Shown piece by piece: positions 20,720 to 33,395 of a stretch of 64,000 bases of DNA. Position 1 is the first letter of the stretch. Each line of letters opens with the position of its first letter. This DNA comes from Trichostrongylus colubriformis (lineage: Eukaryota; Nematoda; Chromadorea; Rhabditida; Trichostrongylidae). The stretch lies in the NCBI GenBank assembly GCA_963978905.1, contig OZ022257.1, forward strand, positions 29,899,274 through 29,963,273. The letters are read 5' to 3'. The notes below the pieces were generated by a model. The model ran no database searches and was not told the origin of the DNA. It worked only from the letters and a program-made list of their open reading frames with translations. A program made the translations under genes and the position numbers.

Positions 20720-21689
20720 CTGAAAGATATTATTGAGCAAGGTACTTTCCCGAAAATAACTGTTACGAAATCCGATAATGTTCTGACCCTCGAAAGTTTG
20801 TGGATAACACCCAGGATCTCCCCTCCACATCTTCCGGTTTCCCCAGCGACTCCACTAATGGGAATATATCAAAAAAGTTTCAAGCAAAGATAATTATGAT
20901 GAGAATTAAAAAAAACTATTGAACTAACGTGCAACAAATCTTCGTAATTATCGCTGGACGCATCGCCCACACAGCAGCAATTGATCGAGCAACACATAGA
21001 ACTTTTCGATTCCCTGGAAAGACGGTGGCTGAATACATTTCGAAAAATGAAACTGTCTCTCGTGACGTAAGACCGGTCGCAAAAGCACACCAGTGCGAAG
21101 CGTTTCACAGGATGCGTTAGCGGAAATAGTCTTTACGAAGTGGTCCTCCTAGTGCCACACATCTACAGCCAAAGACTCATGGCGACACCTGGTGATAGGA
21201 GGACATCCCACTAACTCGGTGGTTGTGGTGCGTTAACCTATGAATTATGAAAGTCGAGAAACATGTAACGCGTAACATAGTGGAAGTCACATTGGCAAAG
21301 ATACTGAGTTTCGACTATCTCGAGCGCTGGACATCAGCCTGAGAAAGGGTCAAATTTGTATGTGCTCATCACATTGATATACACATCAATATGCAGCACC
21401 ATACGCCAGATACTTTGTGGATAGTCTGACATCCAAAGTGTCACTCCATTGGCTGGTATTAGGTTATAAACACTTCAAAACCTTCCCATCTTCGACAGTC
21501 AAAGAGGTTCATACCATTTACTACCACAGCGATGGCTCATTTACCGAAATCGCATAACAGTGCAGAATGCATACTAGAGCATAAAGCAACGCTATAACTC
21601 TTAGTCTGTTATTTGTCGATTGGCACACACTAATCCTCAACCCTCAAGCTGTTTTCTGCTCGAAGGAGCCATTCATCTCATGCTTTCTC
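20720..21689. other. Region upstream of exon A; N-terminal exon not resolved
   Basis: The minus frame continuing upstream of exon A (start near 20830, with GDPGCYPQTFEG) recalls the YDPxFxGP motif before TM1 in SLC44 proteins. However, no donor in phase 0 joins it to exon A. The rest shows no recognisable gene or repeat. Confidence 0.35.
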
Positions 21690-21914
21690 GGGTCAAATCA
21701 AGTCCGGGGGGAGACACAATTTTGCGTCGACGTCAAAACCCCTTTCCCTCCCTAGGCTTAGGCTAAAAGTGATATCTCCTTCTTCTACATAAGAAAGCAT
21801 ATGTTAAAGCATAGGTCTCAACAGCTGTAGCCTAAGCCTAGGGAGGGAAAGAAGCTTTGACGTGGGTGAAACGTCGACGCAAAGTTGCGTCTCCCCCCCG
21901 ACTTGATTTGACCC
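21690..21914. mobile_element. Short foldback MITE with 8-bp target duplication
   Basis: 225 bp. Ends GGGTCAAATCAAGTC and GACTTGATTTGACCC, with inverted arms of about 90 bp that include CCTTTCCCTCCCTAGGCTTA. It is flanked by perfect GCTTTCTC at 21682-21689 and 21915-21922. An 8-bp duplication points to hAT or a similar superfamily. No coding capacity. Confidence 0.88.
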
Positions 21915-21922
21915 GCTTTCTC

Positions 21923-23055
21923 TGCTATGCTAGACTTCTCATTTCCTTTACTTTTCCTTTTTTGCTGATACTTCATCTTGGTTACATCGTGTCGTTCAAC
22001 ACATCAAATAAATAAATAAAAATGTTCGACAACAGAAGAGAGCTGAATGCGTATGTTCTTGGCACCACTCGTGACGCAGAGACACGTAGCCACGCTCCGC
22101 CGCCGGTACCGCAGAATATGAACGTGGCCCTACAACGCCTCCGTTTACCGCCATCCATTCGATAGTTTGATTTTAAAGCCACTGAAAGTGGTAAATTTGG
22201 CAGACTGGAATGTGAAGCAGGGGTGCTCAGCAATGTAACAGTAGAGAAATAACGAGACAAAACAGCGAAATCCCGTGAAAGGGATACCCGAAATCTCCTT
22301 CTTTCTCGCACCCCTCTGCCCCTCCTGTGCCCCTTTGAATCCCACATGATGCAAAACCTTATACTACGATTTAAAGATGGAGTGCAGAAGCACAATGTCT
22401 CAGTGAAAGGAGAGCAGCCAGAAACCACATTACTAAATACTGCTCGAGAAATGAGCGCTCTCCAATACTCAGATGCAAGAATTCTAGTCTAGCTGGTCCA
22501 TCACATGTATATCTTGTCAAAGTAAAAAGTATGCGTCTAAAGATGATTATCGCACCGATACTGAGGAGGGGGCAAAGAAGGGAAGCATATTTGGGGACAC
22601 TACTCTCCGTCAACGATTATGCGAGCTCAGAAGAGCTAATGTGTAGCAAAACTCGCGTTGAAAAATGAGCCGTTTCAAGCTACTGCGATCCTAGCGCGTT
22701 CCACCTTGAACTGCACCCTTCAGTGGTCGAGTTGTCTGCTTTCGGCGGGCAGATTTCATTCATGATTGTTCAACAAGTGAAACAGCAAGCAGAAACAAAC
22801 AAGTGAAACGATAAAAGGGAAAATCAGCGAAGAAATACGAAAAATGCGTTCATAGTAGAAAATAACCGATGAATTCACACCGACAACTTGGCGAGACATC
22901 ATGTGTGCAATCGCCGAACTACAGGCAAGTACGGCAGGCGAAAATTGCCCCCCCCCCCCCTTTTTGGTGTTTTTAAATAAGTACACCTTCAAGTAACAAC
23001 AGCAACAAACAAGTGAAACAGTGGAAGGGATAGTAAGCGAGGAAGTACGAAAAAT
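21923..23055. repeat. Mixed dispersed repeats
   Basis: 22150-22340 is an R7-type block. 22780-22850 and 22985-23055 are direct copies of an AACAAGTGAAAC...TACGAAAAATG segment, and a related sequence lies at 38840-39000. A run of 13 C lies at 22948-22960. Minus frames here are repeat by-products. Confidence 0.5.
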
Positions 23056-23851
23056 GGGCACTATTCAATTATCACTACCCCACGTATCACGAGTTGGTCG
23101 AAAAAATAATATTCGCTGAAACTTCGTCCTAGGGAGGTTATTCGGGGTGCTTTACGAAGATGACATCCGTTTGAGGGGTTAGAATAGTTTAGTTTCATTG
23201 CAGTGCTTGTAATAGGGGCACCACACTATTCGCGCAAGTTTTGCCTACGCTTTAGGAAGGGAGGGATCACTTCCTTCCTCTGTACGACTTATTGTTAGGC
23301 GAAAATATACACTTGAGCGTGCAATGATGTCTGTAGGACAGGATCAAATGAAAGAGGATAGCGGAAAGATGGAGATCTCCAGCTGTACAAGAACTGTAGC
23401 ATAAATGAGCATGACTGGCGCAATCTTTAAAGGCCTGAAAACGGCGCTCGCGTTAAAAACCAATGTCGTATCCGTGATCAGCATCCTGAATAGCTACGAA
23501 TAGCTACTAGATGACAATTCAATCAAAGTTGGTGAAGAACAGCTGTTGCACCAATTTGGTGCAATTGCACCCAGTTGGCTCCAACGCTAAAAAGATGTCA
23601 TATTCGAGATCGGCACCCTAAGGCCGCTTCCATACTTTGCGCACCGACGCCGTCACGCGCGTGCCTGCGTCACGCGCGTGCCGGCGTCACGCGCGTGCCT
23701 GCGTCACGCGCGTGACGCAGGCACGCGCGTGACGGCGTCGGTGCGCAAAGTATGGAAGCGGCCTAAATAACCCCTAAAGTCGAAGCTTCAGCGTAAATTA
23801 TTGTTTTGACCAACTCGCGGTATCTAGGGTGGTGATAGTTGAATAGTGCCC
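23056..23851. mobile_element. R2 MITE with GGGCACTATTCAA ends, carrying a nested MITE
   Basis: Inverted ends of about 95 bp (GGGCACTATTCAATTATCAC and its near complement at 23830-23851). The interior matches 51181-51890 over long stretches such as GTTTTGCCTA and ATCAAATGAAAG. It contains the palindromic insertion 23622-23763. Confidence 0.8.
23622..23763. mobile_element. R3-type palindromic MITE with CACGCGCGTG repeats
   Basis: 142 bp flanked by TAA (23619-23621, 23764-23766). Perfect inverted arms of about 59 bp begin GGCCGCTTCCATACTTTGCG. The centre holds five copies of the 10-bp palindrome CACGCGCGTG at an exact 17-bp period. Three-bp TAA/TTA duplications are typical of PIF/Harbinger-type MITEs. 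Confidence 0.88.
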
Positions 23852-26290
23852 GAAACTGTTATGCAGTGAAAATTACATAACAAAAGCCTTTCTAGAACAG
23901 CGATGCAAGTTGCAGATAGGTGGAATCGACGTGTCATTATAAATCCGCCAGAGTTCATGATTGCTAACTAAAAGATTAGCTTGCTTTCTCCATGTCAGTT
24001 CACCTGAACACGAAGGTATATTCAACAACTGGTATAAGCGTTTACGAAAAGCAATAGTCGCACAAAAATCCCCATCTCCCGATTCACAATCGTTTCATCG
24101 CACATCCATCCTCAAAACAACAATGAAACATATAGCGTCCAGTGACTCCACCACTGAGTCACACCATACTTTGGAACGGTGGAACGGATTCAATGAGTTA
24201 CGGCTCTAGCTAGTGTCTGTGAATGCAATGAATATTCGAAGATAAAATAACAAGGGTTGCGTGCTGATTTTTTTGACGTGATATTCCAGCCATTTACACT
24301 GCAGGCACTCTATATGTACTCAATACGATGAGATAATGATACACCGAAAAAGTCTCATAACAAAGTGAACAGGGTGAAGTCTACGAAATGCTACAGTGAA
24401 AAACGCAAGCACGCAGGAATGGCTTTCAAGTTTTATCGTTTCGATCTGATAACACTTGTTTTCTCTCACACAAAGCTTGCGGCAGAGCAAAGCAAATCAG
24501 TATTGTGAATTGAAAAAAATGGGCCTATGCCGTTCAGTTTTATTTTGATCAGTTTAGAAATTGAAATGAATTTCATAAAGCGGACCTTCAAAATATGCGT
24601 TTTCATCACCTGAACACTGTACATAAAGTGAGGTGGTAACTTTGGTATAAACGAAGGGCTACAGTAATCACGAGGGCGCGAATTCCGATTTGCTCGCAGT
24701 GCACTCACACACTCGCACCAGCTATGCACCGAATAACACGAGTTGATGCCTCGTACGCTTAAAATCAGACTATTACTCGCTGGACGGTGTATTAGGGCTT
24801 CTGTGTGGGTGTTTATGTAATTGAGGAGAGAGAGAAGGGGAGAGTGTGGGGACATTTCACTAACAAGGGAAGGCTCTTAGGTCACCTTGGCCATTCGAGA
24901 TGAGATGAATATGGCCTAACATAGCTTCAATCGTTGATCTCAAATCTCCTCTTCAGATCTGCCAAACAATCGTTGAACGAAGTTACAGAAGGTGTTAAAG
25001 CAGTTGAGAAGTTGGGATGTGGGCGTACATTAGGCATAATCTGTCTTTCCATCTAACCGTCTGTGTGTCCTAGGTGTCTCTGGGTTATTTGAACGATTCC
25101 TCCCCAGATTAGTAGAAGAGTCGTAGAAGGTAATCATGGATGCAGAGGCTTTAGCCCAAGTACTCATAGCCATTTGTTATCGCTCCCTGTTTTCTTATAG
25201 GATACAAGTTAAGGAGTCATGGAAGGTGACGACGGGTACATAGGCTAAAGTGAAAATGGAGTTATTGGAACAGTCAAAGGCGGTGATAGAGGTATCAAGG
25301 GTAATAGCAAATTAACGGTGAGAGGAGCGCCTCTGAGTTCTGCGTATTTCGTGGTTCGCCCCTTTTTCATAGCGTGCGACCTCGGAATCATCGGTGGAAG
25401 GAGGGCCCGCTCTCATGTATTCCATCGATCCTTCACTTTCGTATTACTGAACTCTTCGACTTTCTTTTCATACTCACCCTTGTTGATGCCTTCAGACCAA
25501 TAATGGACCGTGTAACGATAGTGGGTTATCCAAGTTCGGTTGTGATTTGCGACTTTTTTCTAAACTCTCCTAGTCTAGGTAGAACTGTTTTGTAAGTTTG
25601 AAATGGTGATTGGGGGATGAGTCGCATCTATCTTTGGCTTTCCAGGCTCTGACGAAGGCGACTAGGCCGAAACGTTAGCCGAATAAAACTAAATAACATC
25701 TTGGTTACGGCTTCAAGAAGAATCACATAGATAGTGGGTTAATTCGTTGACTGGATATGCATAGATTGTAGTCCTCGGACCACAGTTTGAACGGAACATG
25801 ATGAACCACCAAACAAAGGCAACAGCGACCGCTAAGCCGCGAAAGCATAGCGTTAATATGTAGTAATGTATGCACACGAAGCTCTGACACAAGTTACCTA
25901 CCGTTGAGATCCTAAGCCATTCTGACCTTCTACGCAGCGCTTTGATGATCTCCTCAACAGCGAAGAGTTGAAGAGCTCCAACGATGTGGCGGAGCGCTAT
26001 GCAGCAAACTAGTTTTGCTTCTCGAGGTTTTTTTTTCTGAAAGTAGAGGAAATACGGAATACGATCCTTCAGCGCTGTGCAAATGATGGACGAGAGGTTA
26101 CCTGTTTCTTTAAACGAAACAGCATGGATTAAAGTCTTGATAACTAATGTTGAAAAGTATGAAATAATATTTAGCAGAAGCGAAAAGTTGAAACACCCTG
26201 GTAACACTATTCCAAGTCCCAGATGACTGCACACTCTGCAATTAGGGAAAACTATTTGAGAGTGATGGTAAGGGATTGACGAGTTATGCC
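23852..26290. other. No gene assigned
   Basis: The longest frame is 173 codons on the minus strand (25713-26234). It has a plausible donor (CAACG|GTAGGT near 25898) and a helical stretch (IVGALQLFAVEEIIKALRRR), but I cannot place it in a family. A 129-codon minus frame at 24466-24855 is also unplaced. CGACTAGGCCGAAACGTTAG near 25655 is a phrase common in nematode repeats. Confidence 0.35.
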
Positions 26291-26299
26291 GTGTGGAGG

Positions 26300-27360
26300 G
26301 CGGAGATTATGCAGTGGCGATTTATTTATGTTCACCAGTGGCGGGCGCACACTACTGTGCGCGAAACACCATGTGCGTCAGTAGGTCGGCCTGTATTGCT
26401 CTTTTTCTTGAGGACAGAGTATTTCAGTGCACACCCAGCCCACCGTGGGCAGAGCTTAAATTAGTCCATGTGTGGTCTTCACTTCTTGTCCCATGCTCTA
26501 CCCATCCAAACTTGTCCCATCTCCACAGGTCGTTTTTCATGTAACGTCCAAGCTCCGCCCACCAATTTAAATGCTACGCCCACTGTGCCCTGCATTCTTT
26601 GCTGACCTTCAGAAACTCATCCCTGACCTTGATCCATCTTCTCCCTATGTTTGGGGCACATTCGAACCCAATCAACAATTTTTGAACATTCCACGACGGC
26701 CCCGCCCATTATGGGCGGAGCTTAACTTGGTCCATGTGTGGTCTTTACTCAGTGTCCCATACCCTACCCATACCGCATTTGTCCCCATCTCCACAGGTCG
26801 TTTTTCATGTAACGTCCAAGCTCCGCCCACCACTTTAAATGCTCCGCCCACTGTGCCCTGCATTCTTTCCTGACCTTCAGAAACTCATCCCTGACCTTGA
26901 TCCATCTTCTCCCTATGTTTGGGGCACATTCGAACCCAATCAACAATTTTTGAACATTCCACGACGGCCCCGCCCATTATGGGCGGAGCTTAACTTGGTC
27001 CATGTGTGGTCTTTACTCAGTGTCCCATACCCTACCCATACCGCATTTGTCCCCATCTCCACAGGTCGTTTTTCATGTAACGTCCAAGCTCCGCCCACCA
27101 CTTTAAATGCCCCGCCCACTGTGCCCTGCATTCTTTCCTGACCTTCAGAAACTCATCCCTGACCTAAATCCATCTTCTCCCTACGTTAGGAGCACGTTCG
27201 AATGTAATCAACATTTTCGGGCTGAAAGCCAAACATTCCAGTGCACGCCCCGCCCCCGTGGGCGGAGCTTAATTTGGTCCATGTGTGGTCTTTACTTCCT
27301 GTCCCATGCCCTACCCATGCCACACTTGGCCCCATCTGCACAGGTCGTTTTTCATATGAT
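26300..27360 (+). repeat. R4 tandem repeat, 268-bp period
   Basis: Units start near 26571, 26839 and 27107, with a diverged one before. Each carries GGGCGGAGCTTAA, CATGTGTGGTCTTTACT, CTCCACAGGTCGTTTTTCAT and CCGCCCACTGTGCCCTGCAT. The 268-bp period is not divisible by three. The 100-codon frames recur once per unit simply because units are nearly identical and are not evidence of coding. Confidence 0.9.
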
Positions 27361-29560
27361 ACCTAATTTCGTGACAGACAGAGGGACAGACGCCTTAGCG
27401 CTTTATATATAGTACCAGGTGAGCTTCGCGATCTACATCGCGTTACGGGGCACCGGTGCGAAGCGGGCTGTGGGCGAAATGATGTAAAAGAAATTGCACA
27501 GCAATGTGGTTTGGCGGAAATCAATACATAGATTTTATATTTGTGCTGAGGGGTAGTCCATTTACAGCCTTCTTTACAAAGGTCCATTATAGCAATAGGC
27601 ATCGATCTACATGCAATAAGCTCTACAGAATGTAAGCTTCTGCAACTATGTCCATCCACTGGTGTGGGCCATCTCATTGCCCGGCCCTCTGTAAGAAAAC
27701 CGACAATTACGACCTATAGCACATGATGCTGCAGTTTTTCAACTTCTGCGACTGTAATCATTCAATGAGATCCCATTACCTGTTCAGCTCTTTGCATAGA
27801 GATCTATGATTTCGATCGATGTCGACCAATAGGACTTCATTGAAGTTCTGCAACAGCTTCACCTATTGGTGTGGCTTGCTGATGATTTTCCAGGATTTCA
27901 TCTTTCATGACGGTACTCACTGAGTCTATGGTCCATAAGACGTTTGCAGCCTTTCGCAAAAACCGATACTTTTAGCTAATATCCTGATGACGGCCCGTCC
28001 ACCGTGATCAGTTGACATTATTTTTGTCACTCTAGCAGCATCGAATTACTTCCGCTCTCTACGGCACTTTAGACCGCTCCGGGCGGTGTTATATTTCTTA
28101 TGAGTGAGCACGATATTGGTGATTGCACGTTCCGCCCATTGTAGGCGGGCCTCCACCTACCTCAATAATGTGCAACACCGCCTAGACAGCACTAATCTCC
28201 ATCGATTTTTTCGCAGTTTCTGGGCTGCTCCTGAGACAACTTATAAACGCTCGTTAAGCACCACCTACGTGGAGCGTGCTCCGCCTACTGAAGGCGTGTA
28301 TTCTTCATCTACTACATACACCCTTCACTCATTTTGGCCTACCTTATCGCTACTCCTAGCTCTTTTGGAACGAATTACAGCGAAGGGGCCGGTAGGTCTC
28401 TTCAACAGTCACAAACTCCCTTGACTCATTTTGGCCCACCTTATCCCGACTCCTGGGCTCTCTTGGAACGAATTATAGAATTTTGCATTTGGACACCGAA
28501 CATTGTAACGCACGCCCCTCCCACAGGGAACGGAGTCTGACATGGTCCATGTGCTACCTGTTCATCTCTTAGCAAAACCTATCCAACCCTAACATGACCT
28601 GACTTCCCCCGCTTGTTTTTCAGGCAGTACAGAATTTCGCTTGGGACAGACAGACAACTTAACAGACACAACAACTACTGGTTTGTATATAGGTTATGTT
28701 ATCCCGACTCATGGGCTCCTTGGAAAGAATTATAGAATTTTGCATCTGAACACGGAACATTTTAACGCAGGCCCCGTCCACAGTGTCCACAGTGAGCGGA
28801 GTCTGACATGGTCTGGTAAAGTAGTGTGCAGTAAAGACACCTTCTGCACAAAAACCGATATTTCCGATCAATATCAATCGGTGGTGCATGATGTTATAGG
28901 ATTTCAACTGTCCATAAGCCGTTTCCAGCCTTCGGCACAAACACTGATATTTTCAATCAACATCGTAGCGAAGGCTCCGCCTAACGTGATCATTTGGCAT
29001 TATTTTTGCCACTTGGGCTATTACACATTTTGGTTTTCACCCCGTCCCTGGACCGCTCTAGAGAAGAATATGATGTTTCATGAGTGAACACGATTTCGGT
29101 TGCTTGCACCGCCCACTGTGGGTGGGTCTTCCCTCACTTCAAATATACTGGAAACAGCTCAGATCTCGCTGATCTCCAGCGATTTTTCCTCAGTCTCTAG
29201 ACTGCTCTGGAGCTGGGTTATGAACAGTTGCAGTAAGCACCGGCCGCTTGGAGCACGCTCCGCCCGTTGAAGGTGGGCTTCCCTTAACTGCTACATATAC
29301 TCGGATCTCATCTTGGTTCACCTTCTCCCGCTGCCCGAAATTTTGAGATGAAAGAATTTTAGCGTTGATCTGAAGACAATGCAGCGAACGCCCCGCCTAC
29401 TGCGGGCGGAGTCAGGCATTGCCCATGTCCGCTCTGATCATCTTGGCCATGCCCACCCAACCCGAACTTGACCTGACCTCCCCACTTGTCTTACTGGTAA
29501 AACGGAGAATCGAACGGACAGACAATAGTACAAACACACCAAACTCCTTGTTTATTTGTA
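27361..29560. repeat. Mosaic of dispersed repeats
   Basis: 27418-27990 starts GTGAGCTTCGCGATCTACAT and matches 58818-59400 (R9). 28100-29560 alternates CCGCCCAC blocks, ACCGATATT blocks related to the satellite at 31.6 kb, and ends of the type ACAGACAGAC...TTTATATAGG. No host exon recognised. Confidence 0.6.
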
Positions 29561-29599
29561 GGTTATATAGAGTATGATGCTTCTGCAAAAGTAGTAGTT

Positions 29600-30090
29600 G
29601 AGGAGCTTTAACCTGCTGGTTACGCGGAATGGACGACACTCGTTCGTAATGTAGATGGAACTAACAGTTCTGGACAGCCACGAACCTCGGTGGGGCAAAA
29701 CCGTTCTTCACTTGGGCACATCACATGTCAGGAGCAGGCATCGTCGGCATCGAGGAGGTTTCCGAATACGGGTCGCGCATGGGTAAGATCAACAGAGAGC
29801 CCCACATATCAGTTGATCACGTCTATATGGCGGTAGGTGGCAGAGATCATGTGGCTGGGGACTCGCAGAAATGTACGAACTGAAAAGCATTTTAGAGCTG
29901 TATTCTGCAAAAGTCAATAATAATAAGTTGGAATTGAGGAGCACCAACCTCCTGATTACGCGGAATGGGCGACACTCGTTCGTAATGTAGATGGAACTAA
30001 CAGTACTGGACAGCCACGAACCTCGGTGGGGCAAAACTGTTCATCACTTGGGCGTCACATGTCAGGAGCAGACATCGTCGGCTTCAAAGA
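29600..30090 (+). repeat. R10 direct duplication, about 340 bp apart
   Basis: GACACTCGTTCGTAATGTAG followed by ATGGAACTAACAGT and CAGCCACGAACCTCGGTGGG occurs near 29635 and again near 29970. It is a distant relative of the repeats at 62120-64000. Confidence 0.6.
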
Positions 30091-30129
30091 AGTGGTTCAG
30101 AGCGGAATTACAATGAAAAGTGTTTCTAA

Positions 30130-31236
30130 TGCTGCGTACATATCAAATCGAATAAGAGTTTTGGCGCACCGTAATTATACGCATCGATCGAGAAAATGAG
30201 CGCATCTGCGCATCCGCGATTTGAGAGAATTGGCGGATCGGCGCATTAGCGATTTGGGAATTTAGGCGCGCCACGTCACTCTTGTAACCGCGATCAGTTG
30301 AACGCGGTGCGTGCCAACGTGCGGCTTTCGATATCGGCTTTCGATAAGATATGGAAAATTACGAAAAGGAAATAGGAGAAAAAGAAATCAACCGCACGCT
30401 GGCACGCGCCGCGTTCAACTGACCGCGGTTGCTAGAGTGACGTGGCATGCCAAAAATTCCAAATCGCGGATGCGCCGATGCGCTAAAGCTCTTATTCAAT
30501 TTGTTATGCCATACCCAACTAAATGAGAGTTTTGGCGCATTGGCGTAAAGTTAAATATACGCATCGATCGAGAAAATGAGCACATTTGCGCATCTGCGAT
30601 TAGAGAGAATTGGGGGATCGGCGTATCCGCGATTCGAGAGAACTGGCGCGTTTGCGTAAAGGATAAGATACGTATTAATCGGAAGGTGAAAGTATTGGCG
30701 CATCCGCGATTTTGGATATTTGCCATAACAAATATCGGCTTTCGATAAGATATGGAAAATCACGAAATGGAAAGAGGAGAAAAAGAATCAACCGCACGTT
30801 GGCACGCGCCGCGTTCAACTGACCGCGGTTGCTAGAGTGACGTGGCATGCCAAAAATTCCAAATCGCGGATGCGCCGATGCGCTAAAACTCTCATTCAAT
30901 TTGGTATGCCATACCCAACTAAATGAGAGTTTTGGCGCATTGGTGTAAGTTAAATATACGTATCGATCGAGAAAATGAGCACATTTGCGCATCCGTGATT
31001 TGGGAATTTTGGCGTGCCACGTCACTCTTGTAACCGCGATCAGTTGGACGCGGTGCGTGCCAACGTGCGGCTTTCGATAACGACTTTCGATAAGATATGG
31101 AAAATTACGAAAAGAAAATAGGAGAAAAAGAAATCAACCGCACGTTGGCACGCGCCGCGTTCAACTGACCGCGGTTGCTAGAGTGACGTGGCACGCCAAA
31201 TCGCCGATGCGCTAAAACTCTCATTCAATTTGGTAT
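30130..31236. mobile_element. R3 MITE, expanded copy
   Basis: Begins CTGCGTACATATCAAATCGA and ends near TTCAATTTGGTATGCC, so the right end is truncated. The interior repeats two modules: GCGGATGCGCC minisatellite units, and an inverted module whose arms contain GTGCCACGTCACTCTTGTAA and GACCGCGGTTGCTAGAGTGA around a TTTCGATAAGATATGG core. Related shorter elements lie at 51913-52332 and 54034-54567. Confidence 0.75.
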
Positions 31237-31361
31237 GCCAGCTGGAGCACACTACTGCGCGTCACACATGGAAGCATGCAAAGTCAGCGCGTGTATCGAA
31301 CTCTCTCATCCCGTCACACACCCTCACTCTCACCCAAGCCCGTAGGCCACGCCCTCTACAC

Positions 31362-31383
31362 CTCAAACTTGGGTAGTTGAACC
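31362..31383 (-). other. SL1-like 22-mer, copy 1
   Basis: On the minus strand, 20 of 22 bases match the conserved nematode spliced leader SL1, ending ACCCAAGTTTGAG and followed by GTGTAG, i.e. a GT in the donor position. It lies at the edge of a dispersed repeat. No Sm site or snRNA body was recognised, so a functional SL RNA gene is unlikely. Confidence 0.55.
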
Positions 31384-31584
31384 AAAGGGTGGACACACAG
31401 ATATACAGACTCACCAAACTCCTGTTTTATATATGAGGCATGATATCCCGACACCTGGGCTCTTTCCGAACGAACTATAGACATTTTCATCTAAACACCG
31501 AACATTTTAATGCAGGCCCGTCAACAGTATCCACAGTGGGCGGAGTGTGACATGATCCAGTAAAGTGGTGTGCAGTAAGGACAC

Positions 31585-33395
31585 CTTCCACACAATAACC
31601 GATATTTTCAATCAATATAGATCGGTGCCGCATGTTGTTGCAGAATTTTATCTTCTATGAGGGCACTCACTCAGTAGTATGGTCCATAAGCCGTTTCCAA
31701 CCTTCTGCACAAAAACCGATATTTTCAATCAATATCGATCGGTGATGCATGATGTTATAGAATTTCAACTTTATGAGGGCACTTAATCAATGGTATGGTC
31801 CATGAGCCGTTTCCAGCCTTTTGCACAAAAACCGATATTTTCAATCAATACTGATCGGTGACACATGTTGTTGTAAAATTTCAATTATTATGGGGGAACT
31901 TAATCAATAGTATGGTCCATAAGCCGTTTCCAGCCTTCTGCACAAAAACCGATATTTTCAATCAATATCGATCGGTGATGCGTGATTTTGTAGAATTTTA
32001 ACTTCTTTGAGGGCACCCACTCAGTAGCATGGTCCATAAGCCGTTTCCAACCTTCTGCACAAAAACCGATATTTTCAATCAATATCGATCGGTGATGCAT
32101 GATGTTATACAATTTTAACTTCTATGAGGCACTTAATCAATAGTATGGTCCATAAGCCGTTTCCAGCCTTTTGCACAAAAACCGATATTTTCAATCAATA
32201 TTGATCGGTGACACATGTTGTGTAAAATTTCAATTATTATGAGGGAACTTAATCAATAGTATGGTCCATAAGCCGTTTCCAGCCTTCTGCACAAAAACCG
32301 ATATTTTCAATCAATATCGATCGGTGATGCGTGATGTTGTAGAATTTTAACTTCTATGAGGGCACTCACTCAGTAGTATGGTCCATAAGCCGTTTCCAAT
32401 CTTCTGCACAAAAACCGATATTTTCAATCAATATCGATCGGTGATGCATGATGTTATAGAATTTCAACTTTATGAGGGCACTTAATCAATAGTATGGTCC
32501 ATAAGCCGTTTCCAGCCTTCTGCACAAAAACCGATATTTTCAATCAATATCGATCGGTGATGCGTGATGTTGTAGGATTTTAACTTCTATGAGGGCACTC
32601 AATCAATAGTATGGTCCATAAGCCGTTTCCAGCCTTCTGCACAAAAACCGATATTTTCAATCAATATCGATCGGTGATGCGTGATGTTGTAGAATTTTAA
32701 CTTCTATGAGGGCACTCACTCAGTAGTATGGTCCATAAGCCGTTTCCAACCTTCTGCACAAAAACCGATATTTCCAATCAATATCGATCGGTGATGCATG
32801 ATGTTATAGAATTTCAACTTTATGAGGGCACTTAATCAGTATTATGGTCCATAAGCCGTTTCCAACCATCTGCACAAAAACCGATATTTTCAATCAATAT
32901 TGATCGGTGACACATGTTGTTGTAAAATTTCAATTATTATGAGGGAACTTAATCAATAGTATGGTCCATAAGCCGTTTCCAGCCTTCTGCACAAAAACCG
33001 ATATTTTCAATCAATATCGATCGGTGATGCATGATGTTATAGAATTTTAACTTCTATGAGGCACTTAATCAATAGTATGGTCCATAAGTCGTTTCCAACC
33101 TTCTGCACAAAAACCGATATTTTCAATCAATATCGATCGGTGATGCATGATGTTATAGAATTTTAACTTCTATGAGGCACTTAATCAATAGTATGAGGTC
33201 CATAAGCCGTTTCCAACCTTCTGCACAAAAACCGATATTTTCAATCAATATCGATCGGTGATGCATCATCTTATAGAATTTCAACATTCATGAGGGCACT
33301 TAAGCAATAGTATGGTCCATAAGTCGTTTCCAGCCTTCTGCACAAAAACCGATATTTTCAATCAGTATCGGTCGGTGATGCGTGTGTTGCAGAAT
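31585..33395 (+). repeat. R5 satellite, about 116-bp period, 15-16 units
   Basis: Each unit has GGTCCATAAGCCGTTTCCA, CTTCTGCACAAAAACCGATA and TTTTCAATCAATATCGATCG. CGATATT and AATATCG form a 7-bp hairpin around TTCAATC. Three unit types differ after the hairpin (GATGCATGATG, GACACATGTTG, GATGCGTGATG) and run in the order A-B-C-A-B-C-A-C-C-A-B-A-A-A. Confidence 0.92.

Noticed and set aside
20588..20830. Start codon at 20830 as the transporter N-terminus
   Set aside because: GDPGCYPQTFEG is suggestive, but reading straight through to exon A ignores a perfect TTTCAG acceptor at exon A, and no upstream donor in phase was found.
25713..26234. 173-codon minus frame as a membrane protein gene
   Set aside because: Hydrophobic segments and one good donor are present, but there is no recognisable family, acceptor or partner exon. 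Kept as unassigned.
26571..27412. Repeated 100-codon proteins in tandem
   Set aside because: The frames recur only because the 268-bp units are nearly identical. Frames exist on both strands and no protein signature is seen.
31585..33395. Regular repeats with spacers suggesting a CRISPR array
   Set aside because: The period is about 116 bp, the whole unit is repeated and not just a short block, and the host is a eukaryote. It is a satellite.
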